The notes under the pieces: generated by a model
What the model was told of the DNA's origin: nothing
What the model saw: only the letters and a program-made list of their open reading frames with translations
Database searches by the model: none
NCBI GenBank assembly: GCA_014382375.1
Contig: JACNJU010000090.1
Location: forward strand, 23,020 to 87,019
Length of the DNA stretch: 64,000 bases
Origin: Rhodospirillaceae bacterium
GTDB lineage: Bacteria > Pseudomonadota > Alphaproteobacteria > Rhodospirillales > JABHCV01
Reading direction: 5' to 3'
Translations under genes and position numbers: made by a program
Shown here: piece by piece, positions 36,402-46,450 of the stretch
Numbering within the stretch: position 1 is the first letter of the stretch
Layout of the letters: each line of letters begins with the position of its first letter

Positions 36402-36513
36402 GACAGATGCGCCAGGATGGCGAGTGTTCAATTTGTGCAGGGTTAGTAGCCAAAATACCTTGGTCGCGCATTCTGGGGCGACTGGGCGGGACGTCGGCGG
36501 CGTTTGTCAGGGA
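36402..36513 (+). repeat. Direct repeat, left copy (~110 bp)
   Basis: Begins GACAGATGCGCCAGGATGGCG and includes TGGGGCGACTG and GACGTCGG. It aligns along its whole length with 54230-54340, roughly three quarters identical by eye with a few small gaps. It contains a small stem CGCC/GGCG that is kept in both copies. It starts 8 bp after the 394-aa gene and carries no ORF. Confidence 0.7.
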
Positions 36514-36583
36514 ACAGAGGAACTGTTTGCGGCTGCAAAGGGATAAAGGAAATTTTTAATGAGATAAACAAGGAGATAATAAT

Positions 36584-36766
36584 ATGAAGAAATATAAGAT
36601 TACACGAATAATGCATGGAGGATATCTGACTGAAGAGATAATCGTTGAAGCAGATACCGAAGAACAAGCTGAGGAAATTTCTCTTACTGCGGATTTAGAA
36701 GACTGGACTGTAGTTAAAGAACTGGAGTTCAAGGATGCCGAACTAATAACTGAAAAAATTGGCTAA
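36584..36766 (+). CDS. Small hypothetical protein, 60 aa
   Basis: MKKYKITRIMHGGYLTEEIIVEADTEEQAEEIS... is acidic, with a beta-strand followed by an EAD-type helix as in small DpnD/PcfM-like mobile-element proteins. Good ribosome site AAGGAGAT. AT-rich codon use like the island. No function known. Confidence 0.6.
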   Translation: MKKYKITRIMHGGYLTEEIIVEADTEEQAEEISLTADLEDWTVVKELEFKDAELITEKIG

Positions 36767-37064
36767 CATCTTCAGCCTTTTAGGATTCTTCGCAAAGCTT
36801 ATAGAGGGGCGAGCAGCGTCATCCAGGGCCACCGCAAAGAAATTTTGGGATATATTGACCTGTGTCGATGGCGCAATTATCGGTTCTGGGTTTGAAAAGA
36901 TATCGGAAGGTTAATTGACTGCCGTGCTACTCGGAAAGCATCCCGCTAAATGGCTATAAACTTCCGGTATTAGGGGTGAACCGGAAATGTCAGGGCAATC
37001 GTCGGGTAACGACCACTTCGGCTTTTGACCCACAAGGGACATTCCGGACCCGCAATATCGGCGT
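36767..37064. other. Gene-free spacer before the kinase gene
   Basis: About 300 bp with no credible ORF. The part 36957-37050 (TTCCGGTATTAGGGG..., TTGACCCACAAGGGACATTCCGG) resembles degenerate non-coding mosaic sequence; a related block lies at 40717-40790 on the other side of the kinase gene. GGCGCAATTAT at 36870-36880 recurs at 52697 and inverted at 52910. Confidence 0.4.
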
Positions 37065-40000
37065 TTATCCATTCTCGATGAAAGTCTTAACAGCTTCAAA
37101 CCGTTCATCCAAATCGACATGTAGGACTTCGATTCTTTCCTTATCATCTGCCTTGCCAGCTTTCTCCAATTCCTCGCATAAATCAGCCAGCGCATTCGCT
37201 CCGATTGTTCGTGAAGACGATTTCAGCTTATGACCCAGTTCACCAATTTGTCTGACGGCGCCTTCTTCAAATGCTGCATGAATTTCCGAAATCGTTTGGG
37301 AAGCTGGCGTGATAAACGTCTCAAGAAACTGCCGATGCAACGCCGGATCGTCACCGACAATCTGAGTTAGGATAGAAGGGTCAATGGGTGCATTTTTTAC
37401 CGGGGGAGCTGGCTCCGCCTGAACGTCGACCTCAATCGCTGGCATGTTGATGCTGGGTTGTTCTGGTAGCCACTTGTTCAGAGTCTTCTCCAGAACATCG
37501 AGAGAAACAGGTTTGGTCAGATAACCGTCCATTCCCAATTTCATGCAACGGGCTTCCTCGTGTTTGAGAGCATTGGCCGTCAGGGCGATAATGGGGATGG
37601 GATTAAGGTCTTCTTCTTTTTCTTTCGTCCTAATTGCCGCCGTTAAATCGTAACCGTTCATTTCAGGCATGTGCAGGTCAGTTAGAAGCAGCCCGTAGTC
37701 ACCGCCCCACATACGCTCATAAGCTTCCTGGCCATCGGAAGTCATTTCGGCACGGAGGCCAAGCAGGTCCAACTGACGAAGAATAACATCCTGATTGGTC
37801 TCATTGTCTTCCGCCACCAAGATCAACCGTCCTTGCTCAATCACTTCTTCGCGTGACAACAGGGTACTGCCCATGCCGGTTTTACGTTTGACCTTTTCGT
37901 AGTCTTCAAGGTTTCCCCGACCAGCGGCGACTGCCACAGCTTTCAGGAAACCACGACGGGTCAGGGCTTCACGGTCGATCTGATAGACGTTATCGCCGAT
38001 TTTCCTTAATGACCGTCTGCTACCACGTTCTACGCTCAAATAGGATACCAGGATCGCATTGATTTTCTGGTTCGGGTAATGGCGCGTTAGTTCCTTGACT
38101 TTTTGAAACGCGGTCTCTCTCGCCGGTTCGCCGATAATTATAAAACAAAGGGGTTCGTTTGAGTCATGGCAGAAATTGTCGTGTGCCTCTTTCAGACCTC
38201 CTGCACGGAACACTTGAGCGCCGCTATGGCTAAGGTAGGTTTCAAAGTCGTCGCCAAGATTATCTTCAAAATCGACAACAGCACTGTTTAGCCCATTCAC
38301 CAACGACGAGACGTCGTCAGCGGTTGGAGGCAGGACCGTGATAGGCAATTGCACCTTAAACGTTGATCCTTCTTCCGGAACAGATTGCACGGTGATGTTT
38401 CCGCCCATCATCTCAACAAGGTTCCGGGATATGACCAAGCCCAGGCCGGTTCCGCCAAACCGCTTGGTAGTTGTGTCGTCAGCTTGTTCAAAAGATTGGA
38501 AAAGGCGGTTCTGGGCGTCTTCGTCCATTCCAATGCCGTTATCCGTTACGGATATTTTTACGACTGATTGATTGTTCTCCAATGTCGTTAATTCGACCCG
38601 CACAGCGACGATGCCCCGATACTCCAATCCAGAAGAGAACTTGATCGCATTACTGATAAGGTTGGTCAGAACCTGACGGATGCGCAGGGGGTCTCCATCA
38701 ATACTGGAAGGAATTTCTGGGTCGAAGAACAACGTGAGCGCGACATCCTTATCCATGGCCAGTCTATCAAGAAGACCACAGACCTGGTCGACTTCATCTT
38801 CCAGGCACATTGGTTCGGTGGAAATTTCCAGCTTCCCTGCTTCAATTTTAGAAAAGTCGAGAATGTCGTTGATAATCCCCAAAAGGGAGTGTCCGGATTT
38901 GCCTATTGTTTCTACGAGACGGTGATCGTCATCGCTCAAATCGCTATGGGACAACACTTCAAGCATTCCAAGGACACCGTTCATAGGTGTTCTGATCTCG
39001 TGGCTCATGTTGGCGAGGAAGGTAGATTTGGCTTTGTTGGCGGATTCTGCCACTTGCGCTCTACGATCCGACTCTTCGGCTTCAATATGTGTCGTAATGT
39101 CCTGAACTGTGCCATCAGAACGAACGACTTCACCTTCCTCGTTGCGAAGATGTTTGCACTTCTCATGCACCCAACTGACTTCCCCGTTATCCTTACGTAT
39201 GATCCGATGGCGAATGTCATAAGGGAACTTGCCCTCTAAAGCTCCCTGATATTGCTCGTTGACATAATCCAGGTCATCAGGGTGAATTCTTTCCAAAAAT
39301 GCTTCGTAAGTAGCTTCAAAGCCTTGTGGGTCGATGCCGAAAATCAAATAAATCTGTTCTGACCAGGTTAGGGAGTTGTTTATTATGTCCAGGCTCCAAC
39401 TCCCCACATTGGCAAGGCTCTGCGCTTGTTTTAACGCAACACCATGTAGAAGCAGTTCTTCATTTGCTTCTAGCAATCCACTTTCCGCCGCAATGCTTGC
39501 GTCCTGGACACGACCTAGGATCACATAAAAGGCCACCAATAAAATGACGCCGATTCCGATGGCTAAGGCAGCCGCCAGCAAAATTGACTGATAAAACGCA
39601 CTCTCTGACTCTGTTATATCACTGACAAAAACAAAGTCACCGATCTCACCCTTACCGATGTCCATCAGCGGGGTTAGGTCAATTTCATATACCTTCTCCC
39701 CAATGTCCAGGTGGTGTTCCAATTCAACATGCCCGGCATAACTTGAGTGAGTTTTCAACACGTCACCTACATCGGAACGAATTTCTTGAGAAAGATTACC
39801 AATGAATACGAAGTCTTTGAACGAATCCCAATTTGTAGGAGATTTGGAAAACTTCTGTCCGACTTCCCAATCATTTTTGTTGAGGAACTTCTTATAAATC
39901 AACGTGTAGACTTGAAGTGAAAATTCCTCGGAAATTGAGTGAAGGATATGATCTATCTCTTCGCCCAACTCGATGTAACCAATCAAATGGCCCTTCACGA

Positions 40001-40505
40001 CCCAGGGAACAACGGTACGCAAGGTTAAGGTTCCGAACTTCCCTAATTCAACGCCGCGGGTCGACTTTCCAGTGTTTTCAGCCGTGACCAGCGTGTGGCG
40101 ATTGATCAGGTCGCCAAGACGATCTTTTTGGTGGACCCTCAGAAACGTCTTACGGTCAGGGGTGAAAAAGTAAAAATGGGTAATGTGATGGTTGGCTTTG
40201 TAGCGATTGAATATGGGGACGCTCAGCTCGTATAGCGTCTCTCTGTCCCTGGCTTCAAAGGCAGTACGAATATTTTCTACATCAGTAATGCTGGCAATGA
40301 CGGAACGCATCCAGAGAGCATCATTTTCGATGCTCGACTCGTACTCATAATTTGCTTCTTCAATGGTCTCTCGAAGAGTTTTTTCCTGGGTCTGTTGTTC
40401 TCGGATGAAACTGTTGGTGAGAAACAGACCAGTTATAACAGTTATCGCTACCAACAAAGGAACGAGAATGGTACGCCGAATATGATGATTTTGTGATGGA
40501 TTCAT
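37065..40505 (-). CDS. Orphan hybrid histidine kinase (PAS-HK-REC-HPt)
   Basis: 1146 aa membrane sensor. TM1 ~13-33, a periplasmic Cache-like sensor domain (~34-310, with ETLYELSVPIFNRYKANHHITHFYFFTPD), TM2 ~313-336, PAS (~365-480), HisKA with [21 protein letters not shown], HATPase (ending GTGLGLVISRNLVEMMGGN), a degenerate receiver-like stretch (~770-880), a full receiver (LILVAEDNETNQ, LTDLHMPEMNG, Lys in YLTKP), and a C-terminal HPt (GELGHKLKSSSRTIGA). It is BarA/Evg-like in layout. No response regulator gene is next to it, so its partner is elsewhere. The periplasmic ligand is unknown. Confidence 0.9.
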   Translation of the reverse strand: MNPSQNHHIRRTILVPLLVAITVITGLFLTNSFIREQQTQEKTLRETIEEANYEYESSIENDALWMRSVIASITDVENIRTAFEARDRETLYELSVPIFNRYKANHHITHFYFFTPDRKTFLRVHQKDRLGDLINRHTLVTAENTGKSTRGVELGKFGTLTLRTVVPWVVKGHLIGYIELGEEIDHILHSISEEFSLQVYTLIYKKFLNKNDWEVGQKFSKSPTNWDSFKDFVFIGNLSQEIRSDVGDVLKTHSSYAGHVELEHHLDIGEKVYEIDLTPLMDIGKGEIGDFVFVSDITESESAFYQSILLAAALAIGIGVILLVAFYVILGRVQDASIAAESGLLEANEELLLHGVALKQAQSLANVGSWSLDIINNSLTWSEQIYLIFGIDPQGFEATYEAFLERIHPDDLDYVNEQYQGALEGKFPYDIRHRIIRKDNGEVSWVHEKCKHLRNEEGEVVRSDGTVQDITTHIEAEESDRRAQVAESANKAKSTFLANMSHEIRTPMNGVLGMLEVLSHSDLSDDDHRLVETIGKSGHSLLGIINDILDFSKIEAGKLEISTEPMCLEDEVDQVCGLLDRLAMDKDVALTLFFDPEIPSSIDGDPLRIRQVLTNLISNAIKFSSGLEYRGIVAVRVELTTLENNQSVVKISVTDNGIGMDEDAQNRLFQSFEQADDTTTKRFGGTGLGLVISRNLVEMMGGNITVQSVPEEGSTFKVQLPITVLPPTADDVSSLVNGLNSAVVDFEDNLGDDFETYLSHSGAQVFRAGGLKEAHDNFCHDSNEPLCFIIIGEPARETAFQKVKELTRHYPNQKINAILVSYLSVERGSRRSLRKIGDNVYQIDREALTRRGFLKAVAVAAGRGNLEDYEKVKRKTGMGSTLLSREEVIEQGRLILVAEDNETNQDVILRQLDLLGLRAEMTSDGQEAYERMWGGDYGLLLTDLHMPEMNGYDLTAAIRTKEKEEDLNPIPIIALTANALKHEEARCMKLGMDGYLTKPVSLDVLEKTLNKWLPEQPSINMPAIEVDVQAEPAPPVKNAPIDPSILTQIVGDDPALHRQFLETFITPASQTISEIHAAFEEGAVRQIGELGHKLKSSSRTIGANALADLCEELEKAGKADDKERIEVLHVDLDERFEAVKTFIENG

Positions 40506-40886
40506 CGGTTCACTTCGGGCTGAGACTGTACAGAAGAAAACATAATGACCAACGTTCAGCTTGCTCAGCTTCGTTTCTAAAGGTCTCGTTCTTTATTGTC
40601 GCCAATGTCAGGTTGTGGCTATAACCGGCGGTGACAGCCACCTCCCAATTCATGACCGTAGCTGAAGGTCGAGCGGACATCAAGTGCACGAAATCCGTTT
40701 CGCCAGATTTCACTTCCGGTTATAGGGGCTGCAGCAGTCGTGAAAAACGGCTGGTCCTAAATGGCGGTCTTGACCCAAAGAGGACTTTGGGTAGCGAAAA
40801 TCACATTCCTCCCTTAGGTCTTTCGATTCTTAAAAGGTGTGAGGCCACAAGATCTCAAGAGAGAGGTTTTTTCACATAATTACAGC
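40506..40886. other. Gene-free spacer between kinase and demethylase
   Basis: About 380 bp upstream of the kinase start and downstream of the tdm stop. Reading frames here (up to 82 codons) have no ribosome site or recognisable product. Sequence such as TTCCGGTTATAGGGG and CTTGACCCAAAGAGGAC resembles the spacer at 36957-37050. The kinase promoter must lie here, but I cannot point to it. Confidence 0.4.
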
Positions 40887-43229
40887 TTACGATCTCGGTC
40901 GTTTCTTTTCCGGATCGTAAAAGGAAAGGGGGACGACCGTCGCCGGTAGGCGTTTTTGGTGTCCGTCCAGTTTTCCCACCTCGACCTCGGTTCCGGGTTC
41001 GCAATGCTCGACCGCCATGCGGCACAGGGCAACGTTTTTTTTCAGCACCGGCGAGCGGGTGGCGCTGGTGACGATGCCGACCTGGTGACGCCCGATATGG
41101 ACGCAATCGCCATGCGCCGCCGTTTCCTCGCCTGCGAGCTCAAGGCCGACCAACTTGCGCTGCGGGTTCTCTTTTCTCTTTAACAAGGCCTCGCGGCCGA
41201 TAAAGTCCTCGTCTTTGGATTTCAGCGGTACGGTAAAGCCGATTCCGGCCTCGAACGGGTCGGTTTGGTCGTCGAATTCGTAACCGGCGAAAATGAGGCC
41301 GGCTTCAATGCGCAGCATGTCCAGACCTTCGAGTCCTAAGGGCAGCATGCCGCGTGGCTGGCCGGCGTCCCAGATGGCGTCCCAGACCTGGGGCGCATCC
41401 TTGGGATGGCAAAAGACCTCGTAGCCGAGCTCGCCGGTGTAACCTGTTCGCGAGACCAGGATCGGAATGCCGTCGAAACCGCCGATGCGTCCGACCGAGA
41501 AGCGGAACCAGGACAGTTCCTCGACGCTGGCCTGGGTCGGGGGCGTCCAGATGACGTCCTTTAGGATATCACGGCTGAGGGGACCCTGGACCGAGACGTT
41601 GTGCAGTTGATCCGTCGACGACTTGATCCAGACTTCGAGGTCCAGTTTTCTGGCCTGTTCGCGCAGCCAGTCGCCGCCGGAATCACAGCCGCCGATCCAG
41701 CGGAAATTATCGTCCCCCAGCCGGAAAAGGGTGCCGTCGTCGATCATGGTGCCGGTGTCGTAGCACATAGCGGTATAAACAACCTGGCCGGTGGCCAGGC
41801 GGCGAACGTTGCGGGTTAAGGTATATTGCATAAGGGTCTCGGCGTCCGGCCCCAAAACTTCGAACTTTCTCAGCGCCGAGAGGTCCATGATGATGGCTTT
41901 CTCCCGGCAAGCCCAGTATTCAGCGATGGTGCCATGATTGGTGTAATCGTTAGCCAGCCAAAAGCCATTGTATTCGGCTAGATTTCGGGTTAGCGAAGAT
42001 ACCCGTGTGTGAAAGCCTGTTTCTTTTGTCATCTCTGCCTCTGAATCCGTTCGTTTTCGATATCCGATAGAGCGTTTGAAGTCCTCGCCAGCCCCGTAGA
42101 CCCGGATGTGGATATCGGTCGGGTTCCAGCCATTGGCGGCGTCGATGTCGCAGGGACAGGCCGACGAAACACAGACCAGGTCCTCGAGCGCGCGCATCAG
42201 CACGTAATCACCGGGCCGCGACCAAGGTTCTTCCAGGTAAAACTGGTTCAAGTCATCGACGATGGTGTTATAGAAAAAATTCATCGCCATCCAGCCGCGC
42301 CGGGGCGCCACCGGATAAGGCACGAGCGCCGTATTGAAGTTATCGGAACAATTGACATGGCCCGGATAGCCCATGTCTTCATAGTATTTCGCAGCACAGG
42401 CAAGGCCGAAAGCGTCGTGGCGGCTGCAACTATCCTGCACCAGTTCGACCAGGGGCCGCATGTCCTGATCGTAATATTTTGCCATCAGGCCCGGCTGTGG
42501 ATACCCCTGTCCCATCAGGGTGCGGGTGGTCGTCACGTCGAGGCAGCGCTCGATCCCCTTGTCCAGCATATCTGCGGGAAAGACCTGAAAGTCGGAACAC
42601 TGGCGGCCATCGACGTCGATGACCTGTATCCATTCGCCGGCCTTGACTTCGTACGCATTGGCGGTGGCGCGGGCGATGCGAAGTTCGTTCAGGGGATCGG
42701 CGAGAGGGGAGGGCAAATCCGAGCCGTCCGGGTGTCCCCGCTCGCGGTCGGCGCGCTCGACCCAGACTTCCAAATCCGTTGGCGGGGTCTGTTCGTCCGG
42801 CATCATGGCGGCACCGGGGGCGCCGATGATGACGACGCCGTCAAGCGCCGCCGTGAAAGCATGTTCATCGCCCGCCCGACTGTCCGGGGCGAACAGATTG
42901 ACGGATGTCATGTCCCCTAAAGAGAGATCGAAGCGGGCGATCTCGCGCAGCAAGCGCTTGGAAGCCAACATCTCTCCGAGCCAGAAACTGGGTTCGCAGC
43001 CGGATTGTCCCAGCAGGGAAGAATCGGCCCGTCCTTCGGAGAAACCGATCAGTTCAGCCGGTTGACGACCCTCCAAGTCGATGATGCGTACTTTGTCACC
43101 AGCGAAAACTTCAATGCTCAAGGAGCCGCCGCCCCGCACACGATAGCGTTCCAGGCCCCGTTCAAGGGACGCAACGCCGGGTCGGGTAATACGGGGCTGG
43201 GCCATGCGTTCAGATAAGGAAAACATCAT
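40887..43229 (-). CDS. tdm: Trimethylamine N-oxide demethylase (Tdm-type)
   Basis: 780 aa fusion of an N-terminal DUF1989 domain (~15-370) and a C-terminal GcvT/aminomethyltransferase folate-binding domain (~395-780). The DUF1989 part carries the conserved Cys cluster CVSSACPCDIDAANGWN, likely metal ligands; the second part begins SLTRNLAEYNGFW and ends with the GcvT barrel (LVGLELAGEETAAHGDC). This two-domain order is that of Tdm of Methylocella and Ruegeria, which splits TMAO to dimethylamine and formaldehyde. The start ATG overlaps the permease stop by 4 bp, so it is coupled to the TMAO importer genes. Alternative: another methylamine or DMSP demethylase. Confidence 0.82.
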   Translation of the reverse strand: MMFSLSERMAQPRITRPGVASLERGLERYRVRGGGSLSIEVFAGDKVRIIDLEGRQPAELIGFSEGRADSSLLGQSGCEPSFWLGEMLASKRLLREIARFDLSLGDMTSVNLFAPDSRAGDEHAFTAALDGVVIIGAPGAAMMPDEQTPPTDLEVWVERADRERGHPDGSDLPSPLADPLNELRIARATANAYEVKAGEWIQVIDVDGRQCSDFQVFPADMLDKGIERCLDVTTTRTLMGQGYPQPGLMAKYYDQDMRPLVELVQDSCSRHDAFGLACAAKYYEDMGYPGHVNCSDNFNTALVPYPVAPRRGWMAMNFFYNTIVDDLNQFYLEEPWSRPGDYVLMRALEDLVCVSSACPCDIDAANGWNPTDIHIRVYGAGEDFKRSIGYRKRTDSEAEMTKETGFHTRVSSLTRNLAEYNGFWLANDYTNHGTIAEYWACREKAIIMDLSALRKFEVLGPDAETLMQYTLTRNVRRLATGQVVYTAMCYDTGTMIDDGTLFRLGDDNFRWIGGCDSGGDWLREQARKLDLEVWIKSSTDQLHNVSVQGPLSRDILKDVIWTPPTQASVEELSWFRFSVGRIGGFDGIPILVSRTGYTGELGYEVFCHPKDAPQVWDAIWDAGQPRGMLPLGLEGLDMLRIEAGLIFAGYEFDDQTDPFEAGIGFTVPLKSKDEDFIGREALLKRKENPQRKLVGLELAGEETAAHGDCVHIGRHQVGIVTSATRSPVLKKNVALCRMAVEHCEPGTEVEVGKLDGHQKRLPATVVPLSFYDPEKKRPRS

Positions 43230-45286
43230 AAAAGTCCCAAGGCTTTTTTCCGGTCGGCAGACCAGCGAAGGATCAGGTGATCGACGGCTAGGCCGATAAA
43301 TGCGACGCACAGGCCCAGCATCAGACCGTTACCCGTGCCGTTCTTGTCCGATAGGGCTTTCAATATTAATTGACCCAAATCGTCTGTCCCGATCATCGCC
43401 CCGATAATGACCATGAATAAGGCGAAAACAACGGTTTGGTTGATGCCCAGGACGATGTGCGGGAAGGCCAACGGCAGTTCAATCGTAACCAGCCGTTGCA
43501 TACGGTTGACCCCCGACATGGTGCCGGCGTCCTGCAATGTGCGGGGCACGTTTCGAAGCCCCTCCACCGTGTAGCGGGTGGACGGAATTGTCGCGTAGAC
43601 AATTACGGCGATGAGCACGGATGTGTCGGTTACCCCAAAGAGCATGATGACCGGTATTAAATAGATGAACGACGGAAAGGTTTGAAAGGTATCGCAAACC
43701 AGCAAAATGGCTTTTGTCGCGAGGGAGTTCTGGGCGCACAAGGAGCCGACGACCATGCCAATAATGACCGATACGATAACCCCGAAGGTCGTCATGTAGG
43801 CCGTGATCAAAGCCCGGTCCCACCATTCCGTCATGGCGATAAACAGCAGGAACCCGCCAACGATCAGTGCGGAGCGGGCGCCGCCGACGATGTAGCCCAG
43901 GCCCATCACCAAAAAAAAGGTCGCCGACACTGGCATGCCCAGGTAAGCGTTCTTCATCGGCACCAGCACATTGATAATCAGGCCTTTATTGAAACCTTGC
44001 AGGCCCTGATACCAATTGTTCACCATCCAATCAACGCCCGACTGCCAGAAATTTTCCGTCGTTATGCCCTGGTTGTGGGGGATGAGGTAAAAATAGTTGA
44101 TGCCATCTTTGAATATGAAAGTTCCCAAATACGCCAAAACCGTACCCACCACGAGGATGGCTACAAGAATGAGGGGATATTTGTGACGCTGGGCGAACGT
44201 CAGGTCGGCGAAATAGTCAATTTGCTTGTTGGCCCATCCCAGGGACAGTTTATCCAGGACAACGGCGATCAGGACGATGCAGATCCCTAATTCCAGAGCC
44301 TGTCCAATTCGAAGCTGATTAAGGGCCAGCAACAGATTGAAGCCCAGGCCCTTAGCGCCAATGAAAGAGGCAATAACCGCCATCGCCAGGCATTGCATGA
44401 TGACCTGGTTGACGCCGATCAGAATTTGATGCCGCTCGCTTGGAATCAAGACTCTGAACAAGAGTTGATATTTGTTACAGCCGTTCATGATGCCCGCTTC
44501 GATCACTTCGGGAGAGACAGATTTCAGGCCCAGCAGGGTCAGGCGGATCATCGGCGGGGTCGCAAATATGACGGTTGCGATGGCGCCAGCGTGATCGCCA
44601 AGGCCAAAAAAGACCGTCACCGGCACCAAATAGGAGAAATGCGGCATCGTTTGGGCGATATTCAACAACGGTGCCAAGATCGCTTCAAGCGTCTGGCTCT
44701 TGTATGCCAGCACGCCAAAGATCAGGCCCAGCAAAACGGATAGCGGCGCCGCGACCATGACAAACGAGAGCGTTTCCATGGCGGGTTCCCATTGGCCGAA
44801 GACGGCGATGTAGATGGTCGCAAAGCAGGCCAACATCGCAAGCCAGATGCCATTCAGCGCATAACCCAATACGATGGCGGCGGCGGAAACGACGGTCCAC
44901 GGCAGGGCGGGCCAATGGGCCCAGCTATTGTCCTGGACATAATCCCAACTTGTAAACGCGACAATGGTCTTGACGCCGCCGAGAAGGATTTCACGAATGA
45001 GTTGAATGCAAAAAAGGATGGCGCCCGAGATTGATCGGGTGATTTCCTTAAGCAGGGGCGTTTCTTCGAAATCTTCGATTTCTTCGTTATATTTCTCAAT
45101 CGGCATCCAATCGAACATCATGTATTCGACGGAATCATTTACGATAGCCGGAACGCCGGCCAGATATGCGGGCAGTCGCCACAACAGATTGTTTTCCGAT
45201 GGCTCAATCGTAAAACTGAGAATCAGGAATACAGCAACAAAAAACGAGAACTGGATCAGTTTTGAATGTCTGCTGAATTGAGTCAT
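43226..45286 (-). CDS. tmoV: QAT-family ABC transporter permease, double domain (TmoV-like)
   Basis: 686 aa with two ProW-type permease domains in one chain. The first has the EAA-loop VSPEVIEAGIMNGCNKYQLLFRVLIPSERHQ (~residue 265-295), the second VPRTLQDAGTMSGVNRMQRLVTIELPLAFP (~595-625). About 12-14 membrane segments. A 37-residue extension up to 45397 is unlikely; MTQFSRHSKL at 45286 is preceded by GGCGAG. It follows the ATPase gene by 16 bp and overlaps tdm. Such fused permeases serve glycine betaine/choline/TMAO import. Confidence 0.8.
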   Translation of the reverse strand: MTQFSRHSKLIQFSFFVAVFLILSFTIEPSENNLLWRLPAYLAGVPAIVNDSVEYMMFDWMPIEKYNEEIEDFEETPLLKEITRSISGAILFCIQLIREILLGGVKTIVAFTSWDYVQDNSWAHWPALPWTVVSAAAIVLGYALNGIWLAMLACFATIYIAVFGQWEPAMETLSFVMVAAPLSVLLGLIFGVLAYKSQTLEAILAPLLNIAQTMPHFSYLVPVTVFFGLGDHAGAIATVIFATPPMIRLTLLGLKSVSPEVIEAGIMNGCNKYQLLFRVLIPSERHQILIGVNQVIMQCLAMAVIASFIGAKGLGFNLLLALNQLRIGQALELGICIVLIAVVLDKLSLGWANKQIDYFADLTFAQRHKYPLILVAILVVGTVLAYLGTFIFKDGINYFYLIPHNQGITTENFWQSGVDWMVNNWYQGLQGFNKGLIINVLVPMKNAYLGMPVSATFFLVMGLGYIVGGARSALIVGGFLLFIAMTEWWDRALITAYMTTFGVIVSVIIGMVVGSLCAQNSLATKAILLVCDTFQTFPSFIYLIPVIMLFGVTDTSVLIAVIVYATIPSTRYTVEGLRNVPRTLQDAGTMSGVNRMQRLVTIELPLAFPHIVLGINQTVVFALFMVIIGAMIGTDDLGQLILKALSDKNGTGNGLMLGLCVAFIGLAVDHLILRWSADRKKALGLL

Positions 45287-45302
45287 GATCACTCGCCGGC
45301 GG

Positions 45303-46382
45303 TCAATTCGCGTTCGATGGCGTTGCACTGATGTCGCCAAACAGGATGTGAACGATTGTCTTGTGCTTGAGAACACCGATGGTTTCATCGTTATCATTAA
45401 CCACGGCGACCGGTTTCGACTCGTTCAATACGGCTTCCGCGACGGTTTCAATAATCGCGTTATGCGAAACTCTTAAATCGCTGAAATCGGCAACCTCGCC
45501 GATTTGCTCCATCACGTTCTTGCACTTCAACACTTTTTCGCGCGGCACGTCATTGGTGAATTTGGCGACGTATTCGGTCGACGGGTTAAGGACGATATTG
45601 GCAGGCGTATCAATTTGTTCGATGATGCCATCCTTCATGATGGCTATTCGGTCAGCCAGGCGCAGGGCTTCGTCGAAGTCATGCGTGACGAAGAGGATAG
45701 TTTTGTGCAGCATTTCCTGAAGCCGCAAGAATTCATCCTGCATTTCCTTTCGGATCAGCGGATCGAGGGCCGAGAAAGGCTCATCCAAGAACCAAATGTC
45801 AGGCTCCACCGCCAAAGATCTAGCGATACCGACCCGCTGTTGCTGGCCGCCGGAAAGCTGCCGCGGGAAATAGTTTTCCCGTCCACCAAGGTCAACGAGT
45901 TCGACCATGGCGGCGGCTCTATCGATGCTGTCTTTAGTGCTGATCCCTTTGACCTGCAAGGGGAAAGCGATGTTTTCCAGAACGGTTTTATGGGGCAGCA
46001 AGGCGAAGCTTTGGAAGACCATGCCCATCTTATTCCGACGAAGCTCGATCAGGTCTTTATCCTTCATGGCGAGCAAGTCCTCACCGTCGATATAAATTCT
46101 TCCTGCCGTCGTCTTGGTTAGCCTGGATATACAGCGCAGGAGGGTTGATTTCCCCGATCCTGACAGGCCCATAACAACCAGCATTTCCCCCTTGTGAACT
46201 TCAAAGGACGCATCGTTGACCCCAAAGATGCAACCGGCTTCTTGAAAGGCCTTTACATCAATATTGCCATTTGAACCCCGGACCATTCTTTCGGCGTTTT
46301 CACCAAAAATTTTATAGACGGAGTCGCATTTAATGACGGGATGATCTGCTGCTCCGGTGCCGTTTCTGGTCTCGTTCGTCAT
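45303..46382 (-). CDS. tmoW: QAT-family ABC transporter ATP-binding protein (TmoW-like)
   Basis: 359 aa. Walker A GLSGSGKST, Q-loop MGMVFQSFALLPHKTV, signature QLSGGQQQRVGIARSLA, Walker B IWFLDEPFSALD, H-loop FVTHDFDEAL. The C-terminal ~90 residues form a CBS-like regulatory part typical of ProV/OpuAA, which senses ionic strength in relatives. Start MTNETRNG at 46382 has AAGGATC upstream. Partner of the double permease and the binding protein. Confidence 0.85.
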   Translation of the reverse strand: MTNETRNGTGAADHPVIKCDSVYKIFGENAERMVRGSNGNIDVKAFQEAGCIFGVNDASFEVHKGEMLVVMGLSGSGKSTLLRCISRLTKTTAGRIYIDGEDLLAMKDKDLIELRRNKMGMVFQSFALLPHKTVLENIAFPLQVKGISTKDSIDRAAAMVELVDLGGRENYFPRQLSGGQQQRVGIARSLAVEPDIWFLDEPFSALDPLIRKEMQDEFLRLQEMLHKTILFVTHDFDEALRLADRIAIMKDGIIEQIDTPANIVLNPSTEYVAKFTNDVPREKVLKCKNVMEQIGEVADFSDLRVSHNAIIETVAEAVLNESKPVAVVNDNDETIGVLKHKTIVHILFGDISATPSNAN

Positions 46383-46450
46383 TGTTACGATCCTTACGAT
46401 AGGCGTTCTCGCCAAATAGACAGAAACTCATATTGTAGCTCGTATTGAAG

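Noticed and set aside
40631..40879. 82-codon frame between kinase and demethylase
   Set aside because: The sequence is degenerate non-coding mosaic, without ribosome site or recognisable fold.
40887..43229. Glycine cleavage T protein or DMSP demethylase DmdA
   Set aside because: The N-terminal DUF1989 domain and coupling to a QAT importer fit Tdm better; DmdA and GcvT lack that domain.
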